A DNA stretch of 64,000 bases from Sitta carolinensis. Its lineage: Eukaryota > Chordata > Aves > Passeriformes > Sittidae. The stretch spans positions 37,446,243-37,510,242 of the forward strand of contig CM063283.1 of the NCBI GenBank assembly GCA_032173965.1, given 5' to 3'. This document shows, in pieces, positions 24,071-35,800 of this stretch. The translations under genes were made by a program, and so were the position numbers. Under the pieces are notes generated by a model. It was not told the DNA's origin. It saw only the letters and a program-made list of their open reading frames with translations, and made no database searches. Position 1 is the stretch's first letter, and each line of letters opens with the position of its first letter.

Positions 24071-27000
24071 ACTTCTGAACAGAGGATGTTGAGAGAAAAA
24101 TCAATGCAATTGTCCAGTTTGGGATTGAGTCTAACAGTAATGATATTACTGTCACAGAGAAACATACCTGGCTAATGATATTTGCATGAATGTCAAAAGG
24201 CCACAGAACACCCACTGCCTAATTAGCAGAAATAGAGGTTATAATGACCTGATCTAGGTTTCACTGCCCACTTCAAAGGTTTTTTTCATTTTGCAAGCTT
24301 TGTATTTAGGCATTTATAATTAAAAGGATCAAAGACAAATCAAGATGAAAATAAGGAAAAAATATTTATGAATCTAAAAAGAGTATAACAATCCATGGTT
24401 ATTTATTAATAAATATCAGTGACTTTTAAGACAAAAAACAAATTAGCCTGCACACATGCAGTTGAAGTGACAATTAGAATATAGATTTATCTAAGATTAT
24501 TTTGTCATTTCTATACTGGTGTGTCTTGCCTACTTTACATTGGTCACAAGAGGCCCAACCACTAGATGAAAAAATGTGAATTAGTTTTAAAAATTATTTA
24601 ATGTGAAATGCAAATAAATAATTTCTGTTATACACAATATCGATATGAACATACATATACATGTAACTGAAAAACACACTGCAGATAGTTTTATGTATCA
24701 ATTCACTGGAATGTTTGACTGAAAAATGTTTCAGAGTTTGGTTGGTCCAACCATCTGCACTGAGGCAGGCTCAAAGATACCTGTAAAGATTTTTATGCAT
24801 ATTATTAAAAAAAAACAATATAAATCTCTTTCAAATTAAATCAGAAATTATGACAGCAAATATATTGCCTAACTGAACAAGAAATTGCCAGAGTGATATA
24901 AAATAAGTAAAAGAAGTACTGCCCCTTATCTGTTAAGATGATGGAATATTAAGTATTTAGAAAATGTATGTAGGAGTATTTTGCTAAGTTTTAAGAGAAA
25001 TTCCTTTCCTCAAATGAAAAAAAATGTTTTCTTTGTAAGTTTAATGACAAACTGATTGGAAGTTAAAGCGACAGGAGTGCTTTTTTCTACCCATCTATTC
25101 TATGAAGGAAAAAGTAAATGGGATGTATAGGATGAGAAAGAGGTATTATATGTAGATTGTAGGAAATCAATCAACCTTTGAAATGCAGATAATACTTTGC
25201 CTAGTAAAATTAAGGCAGAATTAATAAAATATTTTTTATTCTTGAACACAATTAAGAGTTTTACTTAAGTAATGAAAACCATCAAAAATGGTATTTTAAA
25301 TGTTTAGTTTATTTCTACTTTAATTCAAATTTCCTTGCTGGAATTTTTAAGTGAATTAAATTTTGCCAACATTACTCAAAATACTAAAAAAATAAATTAG
25401 AAAATGGAATAAATATTTGTGGGGCAATGCAACTACCTAAATATGAATTGTCAAGATACATATTTCTGGGTAACAAATAGGAGTGCACTAAACTGAATGT
25501 TCAGTAGGACAGTCATTAAGGCATATGAGGATAGGATTTTTCTTGCTCAACTTAGACTTTTAAAGTTAATAGAGAGCAACCAGCCTTTCTGAAAGTCTGT
25601 TCTCTTTCAGAAATTCTCCATGGTCTCTGTAAGAAGGGGTTGGATTTATACAAGTTGCTCTTAAATGTGTAAGGCAGTTGAGATGATTCCTACCTACATT
25701 TAGTTATTGATATTGGAGGGGTGAGGCTTGCAGATTTAAAGAGCATTAAAAGACATAGGCAAGTCTAATTCCCTGATAAAAATTGAGAGCAGACATGAAG
25801 TTCATTTTGCATTTGCCCTTCCAGTTCACAAAAATTAATTTTCAGAGCTCTTCCATCCTCTTGTGGTAGGATAATAAAATGGACTCATAACTTCTCTTTC
25901 TCTCCCTCTTAACATCTGTAGTTTAGCTCACCCTCAAATGCTGCTTGTGGACAGGGTTTTCTTTCAGGTTTTGATATTTTTTTAAAAGTGTTCTTATCTA
26001 CAGTAATAAGGAAAACTCTAATTGGCACAACAACTGAAAAGATCTCTTTTTATCATTACTCAATGTAATCCTTTGATTAATCAAAGCCACAGAAAAACAA
26101 GACTTTCTTCTTCTGTAGAATTGTCATGACACCTGCGCCAAAATTTAACTGTCATTTGACCCAAGCTGGTGTTAACATAGAGGAAAAAGCAGACACTGGC
26201 AAGAGTTAATTCAAGAATCCTATAGCTCCTATAATATGTCATGCAAACACATATAGCACATTTGCACACTTGAGTAGACACTTTCTGGTGGTTGACAGAA
26301 TTTAACACCCTTTTTTTCTTTGTCTGATTCATTTTTATTAGACTGGTGAGTTCATGTGTCTTTGTGCACATCCTTAAATCCTCAGTATTTCCTTGCTCCT
26401 TCTAGGAATATTCTTAATTATTTGCTATACTTTTTAGTTAGTCTTATCATTAACACCATTTGTAAAAAAAAAAAATAAAGGCTATCTAATGAAATAAAGA
26501 GAACTAGTTTTCATTATTTAGTCATAGCTAAAAGAGTAGAAATTTTTAAAAAAAGAAAGACTAAGGGTCTTTCTTCAGAGGACAGATTTCTATGACCCTT
26601 TCTTGTATTACTACTTGAACGTGGTTGAGAAGCCTCATTGAAACTATTTAAAATACTCAAGTTAAGTCTGATACAAGATCAGGACTCTAGCCAAACTCTT
26701 CTATGTACATCTGTTCAGTCCAAGGACTGACTCTCTAAGTAAAGGCTAAAGTAGATTCTCAAAATTTGGTGTCAGAACTGTGGAAAAAGGAGATTCCCTT
26801 GGCTAAAATTGAAGTCTATGTTATTAGTGTGACATGGCAGCTAGACACATAATAAGAAAAGTTTTACAAAAATTATATAGGCTTTTTGGATAGAAAAACA
26901 TTCCTCCTTTGCCCCCTTTTTAATACTGGTCTGTAAAATTCAAGAGAAAATAAGATCCCCATTATGAAATGTGCTGCTCATCAAATAATCCAGTGGATTA

Positions 27001-28370
27001 ACTAGTGCTTCTACTGTATGAAAAGATTCTACAAAAAAAAGTTTATTTTTAATTTTGCACATATTTTTCCTATTATTTATGGAGCCATAAAAGAAATAAT
27101 CTTGCTTACTCCTATGAATGGTAAATACTCTGTTTCATAATCAAGGACTTGTTTCTGTGCTCTCAATGGAAATTGACTTTATAAGTGAATGCAACCTCTT
27201 CCTAAGAATGCTTATAAATGTTTGCATTTCAGCTTAGAATTCCTCTTTTTTTTTTTTCCTCTTCCCATCATTTTTTAAACAATAAAAAAATAGTCCTTGA
27301 TATTGAAAGAAAAATGTTAACATCATTTGCCATTAGTCAGAAGTGTAACTTCATTAAAGCAGAAGGCCATATAATCCCTACAGGAGCTCTCTACAGGAAA
27401 TACTTTATTCTTACTTAGCATATCTGTGAATTCTATCAGCATTAGTGTCTTTCACAATGTTTGTTTCTCCTGAATATTTATGAAGGACTGTCCAGTGACC
27501 TGCTTAGAATCTCCAGGTTTGTTCTGCCTTAACAATCGCTCAAGTAGAATGCAATCAGAAGACTCATTCTCCCTCAACAGCAGCGATCAATATGGCAGAG
27601 GCCAAGGAAATGTCTGCAGAAAAGAGATTTCTATCAGTGAAATGGAAGAAAGAAAACAAAATATAGGATTGTACTATAACTCACAAAAAAATAAAAAAAG
27701 TCACAATACCTAAGTCATGGTAGTCTCTCCTTTGTTCATCTTTGTATAATTCCATCACTATGCTATGATGTTCACCACAGATACTCTCTTTTCGTAATAA
27801 ATTTGGAGAGCTTTTGAGATCAGAGAAACAGTGTTCCTTCATGACTTATTGATACATTTTAATTAATAATTTAAAAGTTTGGATTAATTTAACTAGGACC
27901 AGAAGCTTTGAGTTTTTTAGCTGTTTTTTGACATATTTAATTTTAATATGGCTCCAAATCTTCATTAAACGTAATTTTGTGACTTCAGTCACTATTAAGC
28001 TATGGGTTTTGTTATCACCCTGAAAATTATGTTCCAAATTCCCAAATGCATACATTTTTCAGACATTGTTTCAGAATATTGATGTAGCACTAAGCTACAC
28101 ATAACACTCTTGGTATAGCACTGTCATCTCATTGACTTTATAACCTCTCACCCCCAATAGATTAATTCCCTTGTAATTACTAGCATCTAAAACCTTACCA
28201 GTTTTTCTCCTTTTAAATCCTTTGAAAGTTTCTACACCCACATTTGATTGCATGTTTTTATAGTTGTTTGCATTAACTGTAATGAGGAAGAGCTATCCCC
28301 AGTATTATATACAGATACTCCCTAGATATGTTCACATAAACCAACAAATTACTTTGTTTTTAATTTTCAC
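24071..28370. other. Unique AT-rich sequence, no gene seen
   Basis: Nothing recognisable is present beyond short A and T runs (for example 26465-26475 and 27247-27259). A minus-strand frame of 96 codons at 26081-26371 has no motif and is probably chance. Confidence 0.6.
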
Positions 28371-29835
28371 AGAATCACAGAATAGGAAAGGTTGGAAGGA
28401 CTACAGTGGGTCATCTGATCCAACCTCTGCTCAAGCAGGGTCATCCCAGTGCACCTTTCACTGGATTGCATAAAGATAGTACTTGAATAAGTCCAGTGAG
28501 GGAGACTCCACAACCTCTGAGCATTCTGATCCAGTGTGTGGTCACTTACACAATAAAATCCTTATGTTCAGGTGGAAGGTGGAACTTCCTGTGCATTAGT
28601 TTCTGCCATTGCCTCTTTTCCTATTGCTTGACACTATTCAAAAGAGACTGACTCCATCCTCGTGAAACTGTCTCTTTAGATACCTATAGACAACAAGGTC
28701 CCCTCTCAGTTTTCTCTGCTCAGGTCTGAACAGGCTCAGCTTTATCATCCTTTCCTTCTAATAGAGTTTCTGAATATCTTTGATCAATTTTGTAGCTCTC
28801 CACTGGGCCCACTTCAGGAGCTCCATGTCTGTTCTGTAGTGAGGAGCCCAGAATTGGACACAGCACTCCAGATGTGCCTCACCAGGGCTGACTAGAAGGA
28901 CAGGATCACCTCCCTTGACCTGCTGGCAATGCTCTTCCTAATGCATCCTAGGATACTGTTATCCTTCTTGGCCCCCTGGGAGCTCTGCTGACTCATGGAC
29001 AGCTTGCTGTCCACTGGGACTGCCAGATCCTTCTCTGCAGAGCTGCTTTCCAGCAGGTCAGTTTCCCAGCCTGTGCTGGTGCATGGGGTTGTTCTTCCCC
29101 AGGTGCAGGACCCTGCATTTGCCTTTGTTGAATTTCAGATGGCTCCTTTCTGCCCATCGCTTTGTGTCACCAGTGAACTTGCTGAGGAGGCATGTCTCCC
29201 TTCATCCAAGCCATTGATGGGTAAGTCAAGCAATACTGGTCCCAGTATTGAACCTTGGGGGGCACCACTTGTGACAGGCCTCCAACTGGACCCTATGGCA
29301 CCGATAAAAGCCATTTGGGATCTGCTATTCAGCCAGTTCTCAATGCACCTTACTGTCCACTCATCCAGTGCACACTTCCTGACTTTGCCTATGAGAATTT
29401 AATGAGATACAGAGTTGAAAGTCTTGCTGGAATCAAGGTAAACTATATTAACTTCTCTTCTCTTGTCCATCCAGGTAGTTGTTTCATCATGGAAGATGAT
29501 CAGGTTGATCAAGCAAGATTTGTCTTTAGTGTCTTTAGCCGTGCTGGCTACCCTAATCTCCTTCCTGTCCTTCATGTGGATAGAGATGGCCTCCAAAACG
29601 AGGCTCTCCATCACCCTTTCAAGGATCAAGGTGAGGCTGACTGGCTGGTAGTTCTCTGTGTCCTCCACACTCTTTTTGAGGACCAGAGAAAAATTTGTTT
29701 TCTTTCAGTCCTCAGGCACCTTCCCTGATCACTATGATCTTTCAAAGATGATCATGAGAGTCCTTGCTATGATGTCTGCCAGATCTCTCAGCATTCATGG
29801 ATACATCCCGTCAAGGTCCATTTTGCAAATGAACT
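28371..29835 (-). pseudogene. CR1 LINE, longest copy (D), with decayed reverse transcriptase
   Basis: This is about 1.46 kb of CR1 on the minus strand, from mid-ORF2 to the 3' terminus. The left edge carries the tail TCACAGAATCACAGAATAGG, which on the minus strand is two TTCTGTGA tail units. An uninterrupted minus-strand frame at 29399-29668 (89 codons) begins MEDTENYQPVSLTLILERVM and ends VYLDSSKTFNSVSH, recognisable as the reverse-transcriptase fingers/palm with motif A; its second half-motif F-D is now F-N. Motif C at 29166-29177 codes FTGD instead of F-A-D-D. Stops and frameshifts lie between these blocks. The element is 5'-truncated near 29835 and dead. Long plus-strand frames at 28995-29402 and 29255-29728 are antisense shadows. 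Confidence 0.93.
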
Positions 29836-32636
29836 CTTAGGAAAATAGAACTAAATCTTCCAGGAAATATTTTGTCCTGTAGAATACTTATCAGCACCTT
29901 GGCCTGCAGGCTGAAACTTCTGGAAACTAAAAGCCACTGCTGAAAATTTTTATGGGACATGTCTAATGTTACCTGTATGAGCATGAAACACAAACCAAAT
30001 TTAGGATATTATAGAGTAAAGATACATTTAAGAAGAAGAATCAGGAGAGGGACAATTTTATTGAAAACAAATTTCTTTTAAGTTTCCCAGAAGGGAATAG
30101 CAATCAAGTAAAAGTATACTACTTCTTGTTTATAATTCTACCCCATTTTGACTTCAATTTAGTCCACATCTCTTGTGCTTTTTAATTTATTTTTTTTTTT
30201 GTGGATGAAATTCTTTTTCAAGGTGAAAACCAGATGTGGATAGAGAGTGAATATTCTTATGTATTCTATAAATTGTTATTGAAAACCTTTCACTTCAAGA
30301 AAAAATTTGAAAAACTATCATATTAAGTTATAAAATCATAAGGGTAAAACAATTGCATTTTTTACCTAAAGCAGGGTCATGCTATTAGATTTCAAAACAA
30401 ATATGCATGGGTATGTGCAGGTTATAAAAAGGGAAAATTAACAAGTGCATAAGTGAGAAGTTTGCCTGAGAACTCTGGATAACATAGAAAGCTCCGAGTG
30501 AGAGATTGTTGAGATTAAAGTGTTTTTCTCCATTTGACTTTTGCTTTATTCAGAGACACTCAAGTTTGTTATTCTTTGCAAATAAAGGCAGTTTTGACAG
30601 AAGTAACTTGACTTTATCTTGTTATTCTCCTGAGTATATTAGTTACTTATTTTTCCTTACACATTTGAACAAAAGTGCTTGTTTTCTGAAAATGGAGCCT
30701 GCACAGAACATCCTATAATGACATATTCTGTGAATTTTAATATAAAAAAGTAAAGCTTTTAAGTTTTTATAAATTAACAAAATAAACCAGTTCTGATTTA
30801 TTTAGAAGAAAAAGGATCGTATACTGCTTCAAGAAAATAAAATAGAAAAGCCCCTCTTCATAACTACATGTGGTAAGACCTTTATTTTCTGTGACACCTA
30901 AGAGACTTAACATGTAGTTTCAAGATTGGCTAAAATCTTGTCAGCCCTGCTGCTCCACCCAAAATGTTTGTGTAATGGAGGGAAGCTCAGCTATTTTTTC
31001 TATTTCATCCAGGTCACAGGTGTCTGTTGGTTTCCATTTTGACAGCTCTTGCTATCCATTATCTGACTCAGCTCAACTTCTTGATCACCTACAAGGGGAA
31101 GAAGGATGTGAAAGAAGGTGTCTGGGGTGAAGGAAGACAAAGTTTTTTTCACCATCATCCTGCAATTATGAAGACTTACATTATCTTAGAAACACTATCT
31201 AATATGGCTTTGAGATTGAGAATTTTATGGCTAGGAATATAAAGATTGCTCTTTACTTCTCTAAATAGGCATCTAAATAAAAAGACTATTTTCAAAACCA
31301 GAGTAGGAAGTCCAGTCACTATAATTAAACTCTACAGGAGACTCCTTATGGGAGCCTCATAAAACTTTTTGAAAATTGACTCATCTGTTTCATTCTCCCT
31401 CAGTTTTGAGCAGGGTGCCTAATAAAAGCCATCCTGACAAAATGCTGCAATGCTGGTTGCATTGGTGAGTCAATCCCTGACTCACAAGGAAGCTTGATAT
31501 GCAAAAGACGATCAACATACTTCCTAGAGTAGCTCTTTCTCCTTTTGTTTCCGTGTTTTTTTATTTTTTAATTTTTTTATTTTTTTTTCCCAAGTTTGCT
31601 GTCTAGGTATTGAATCTAGGTATTGAAAGCTTTCATACTGTTTCGCTTGTAAAGGCTGACAAGAGAACAGCCCAAGGGTTATGTGGCTGCACTTCATATA
31701 AATCCTGCAGACTTTAGGTGATGATATGGTCAAGCAGCCATTCACAGCCAACCAGCCTTTCTGACAGAAGCCCATAATGCTCTTTACCTCTTGGAGAGGC
31801 AGCGTACACATTGAAACACAATTATTCAAGTTTTTGAGGAAGGGTAATATTCCATGGTCAAGTGAATCTCAAACATTGATAATACATAGAATTTATGTAA
31901 TTTTAGGACTACTATATTTCCTTGTTGCAAATACTGATAAGGTGTTATCATTTTGAGTGACTGATGTATTCTAGCTTGTTTACAAGGAGGTAACCCATTA
32001 TGAAAGGTATCAGCTTTGTAGCATCTAGTTACAATTCTAACTACTGTCCTTACAGAATGTATGGTAATAGTTACATTGTAAAGAGAAAGATGGCAAGAAA
32101 ATGGTAATGCTTTTTCTTTTTAGGTAATAATTAAAAGATTTTAGAGAGAGATTATACAAAATAAATCTTGCCTGCTCTAGAGCTGAAGCAATTGCAAATT
32201 GTATCCTTTTTCCTAAATTTTTTTGTCATAATAGAGACTAAGCTAATTTTTTTGAGAGACGAGCTTCCTCTTATCTCTTATCTAGCAGTTTAGTAGTTAA
32301 AATTTTCCTGATGATGTTTCACATTTTCCTCATCTGTTGCAAATATGCCATTTTCTTCAGGGAATTTTTAAATATATTGTGAAGAGTAAGAATGCACAGC
32401 TTAACCTAGTTATATTAATTCTAAAATAATTTAATATTATTTCAAATCAGTGTGTAGAAGTAGACACTTATTTAGGAAGGGAGAGATGAACATTAATAAT
32501 TGCAAAAGAACAGAGGAAGGAATCAAACACAAGCACTATCTACCAAACCATACTATAGAAATGGCATTTATTCACTACCTAGTGATTTTACCAAGAAAAT
32601 TTTTAAGATTTTTAAAGGAGGACCTGCGAGAATTGT
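29836..32636. other. Unique sequence, no gene seen
   Basis: No exon or transposon was recognised. It includes an inverted pair of AP-1-like sites (31465-31485) and a 13-bp tandem duplication TCTAGGTATTGAA (31602-31627). A minus-strand frame of 101 codons at 31524-31829 ends in a lysine-rich stretch coded by A-rich DNA and is probably not a gene. Confidence 0.6.
31465..31485. promoter_or_regulatory. Inverted pair of AP-1-like sites
   Basis: GTGAGTCA (31465-31472) and TGACTCAC (31478-31485) form a perfect 8-bp inverted repeat around a 5-bp spacer. Each arm holds the TGA(G/C)TCA core bound by Fos/Jun (AP-1) dimers. Function is inferred only from the motif. Confidence 0.4.
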
Positions 32637-32836
32637 GGGGTTTTTTTGGGTTTTTTGTTTGTTTGTTTTGTTTTTTGTTTTTTTTTTTTTTTTGGTTTTT
32701 TTTGGGTTTTTTTGTTTTGTCTTTTTATTTTTGTTTTTTGGTTTTTTTTTTGTTTTTTTTGTTTGGTTTGGTTTGGGGTTTTTTTGGGGTTTTTTTTTGG
32801 TTTTTTTTTGTTTTTTGGTTTTTTTGGGTTTTTTTG
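32637..32836 (+). repeat. T-rich tract with regular G runs
   Basis: About 200 bp consist almost only of T and G on the plus strand. G runs of 2-4 are spaced by T3-T10, with the densest part at 32765-32789. The phenylalanine/glycine-rich reading frames across it are artefacts of the low complexity. Confidence 0.9.
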
Positions 32837-35800
32837 AGTTCAGCTGGAAACGTTTCTGTTGGAAACTGAGGCTGAGGTGGATGTTTCAGCTATTATGGCA
32901 GATAGACACTGAATCCTGATATATTATAGGAACTCTGTGATTATTTATTATAGTGAGCTGTTGAGGGGCTACATGGTTGGAGTATACAGGAGAAAAGGAG
33001 CTATCAAGTACAAGAAGGTTATGGGGAAAACTTCAATATAAAAATTTTTGCTTTTCTATAATTTTAATAAAATTTTTAATTTAGTTTCTGAAATATTTTC
33101 ATGGTCTCGAAAATGTGTTGATGAATTAGCAGGCCTTTCTAGTTAAATTGGTATGTGTAAAAAACATATTCTGTGATTGATATTAAAAATAAAGAGGCTA
33201 TGATTTAGAAATATTTGATTTCAGATTATAAATAAAACTCATAAGGTAATAGCATTATTTATTCACCTTAGAAGTTACTAACATTTATTTATACCTAAAT
33301 GAATCATTTCTATCACAAATATCACTAGTCATATTTTGTGCAGCATTAGGAGAAACTTTAAGTATTAACAGTTAAATAATAATAATGTGAGAAAGACATA
33401 GTATAGAAGTATAGAGTATAGAAGAATGTTGTATAGATTAAATAGAAGATAGTGTTTTAAATTACACCTTGCACCTGAGCTGGGACTTGCCACTTCAAAC
33501 ATTTTACATAAGAAATACACTCCTATTTCACATCAGTTGTGTTGATTTCTTATCAGTTGTGTACTAAGGCATGAAGTGCTCCACTTAATACCACAGCTTA
33601 CACAAATAAACATGTTTGATTTTGATGAATCCTGAGCCTTCTTTTTGATGAATACTATTGAGACAGCTCATTAAAAACTAGACTTTTTTTTTTTTTTTTC
33701 ACTTTGGTCACATTACTACCTAGAACAAAGTCAGACTGCTCTGCAAGAAAAAAAAAAAGTTATATAATGACTTGGATTTCACCTCTGCTTATTAATACAA
33801 CATCAGAGCCATGTGCTGCATTTTCTAGGAGAAGGATTGATATAGTCATGACAGTCAGTGCTGCTTAACACGTATTGTCAGAAGTTTCACTATATGCTTT
33901 TCTGTTAGCAGGGAGAGCTGCAGACAATCAGCAGTTTCTGTATGCAAAGCAGGGCTGACATTACCAGTATCAGTAGCAAACAACCAGGTTTGGGATCAGG
34001 AGAAGCAGTATAGCCATGGACATGGTGCTAGGCCTAAACTCACAAATCCTGCAGCTCAGTACGAGTGATGAGGCTATGTGGAGCTCTGCACCAGTGTGCC
34101 TATACCAGTTCCACTAAGAGATGTTCTTAAAGCTTCCATGAATAGTTTTGCTGCATTGCATCCTTTGTGTGCCCTGAATTCACAGCTATTTAAAATAGAG
34201 GGTTTGATGAGCAAAGTTTGCCATTTTCTTTCTTTCTTATTGCATATATAATCTGAAATTCCTAAATATTTGTTAAAAGCCATTATTGTCCGTTGTCTGG
34301 CCATATTAATTATTTATGTTTCAGAGTCTTTCTTTAGCAGGGTTCAATGGAGAAAGCCTAGGAGGTGGGAATATAATTCCTTCCCTTTAATGTGCAACTG
34401 AGCCAGAGACTTTGAGTGGCTTATTTGAAAGTGGTGATAAAAGTGGAAAAATGCTGCAATTTTTCTCTTAGTTGCTACGTCACAGAGTTTCTGAAGGAAA
34501 AGAAAAAAAAAAATATCAATGCATAAATAAAACTATTCCTAAAATCGGCAGCTTCTGATTTCTCTCTTTTCTGGGCATATTTTATCCATAAATAAACGTG
34601 AATTATGTCGCTTACAGACATTATTTCTCATGAGTATCACAAGTTAAGAAACATGGTACATGGGAAGACCAAGAGCTATGCATATGTACCTTGATGGAAA
34701 CTTCTCAGGTCTGAAGATAATTTTACTGTGGTCAGAAGACAGTTTTCCTAATGACAGGACAGCGCTTTCTTTTGAGTAAAACTTAGAGACTTTTTCCTCC
34801 TTTATAAAAACCCCAGTAATAATTAAAAAGTTCAAAACCATTCAGATTCTTATTGCTTTTAGCACCTTTGCTGCTAATTCTGGTAACCTGCATGGAACAG
34901 AGCACTGAAATATATTTGGAGCTTATTTACTTAATTCAAAACCAGGTTTTATTCTACCAGAAGGGTAAGTGAAAAAAACATCTTTACATATAACTAAGCA
35001 TACTCATTAAGGAAAGAAAGAATCAATCCCACAATGTCATGTCAAAACAGCTGTAAAATTATTGATTGATAATTGGTTGTGTTTTCCAATTCTAAATATC
35101 TATGTGAAAATCTGTATACATTGCTTTATCTAAATTGGATATTCTGTTTTCTTTGAAAGGTTGAATACAGTGATGACTGCAGACTTATTTATCTTGGGTT
35201 TCAGTATGTGACATGACAAGAACCACAGAAGGTTGAAACATGAAGCAGTATTTGAATGTTTGCTCAGTTTTGATTTGACACTATTTGACACTGAAAAAAT
35301 AATTTCATCAGTGGAATATTCTTCCACAGATATTGCTGTAAGTGCAAAGCTTATGTTGGTTTGATTATATACCTTATATCACTACAATGTCTAAGGAATT
35401 TGATCACCAAACACTTAAGAACTGAAAGCCATCCTCAGCTGATAAACGTTTTTTAAGAGTATAACTCTATATAGCCAATACAGATAGGTATTGAACTACC
35501 CAACCCACTTCATGGAGTGTTATAAAAGCACTTGGGGTGTAGGACAAGTAGGTGAGAATAGAACTTCTGCCAGACTGCAGCTCAGCTCCAAACATGTAAA
35601 AAGCAAGCAGATTTTTTAGAAAACCAAATACTAAAAATTGATAAAAAAATTGAACCTGATTTTAAAATTTCTGCTTTCAGGCAGAAATAGACATGGAAGT
35701 GCTAGATACTGCTGAGAGTTTTTTTCTCACAATATTATATTTGGTAAAAGAGCAATTTAATGAAGATTTCACAAGAACAACTACTTCTGTGTGATCTACA

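Noticed and set aside
28995..29728. Plus-strand frames of 135 and 157 codons
   Set aside because: They are antisense to CR1 ORF2, which is clearly on the minus strand.
32450..32919. Phenylalanine-rich frames of up to 139 codons, membrane-like
   Set aside because: They are translations of the T/G low-complexity tract at 32637-32836.
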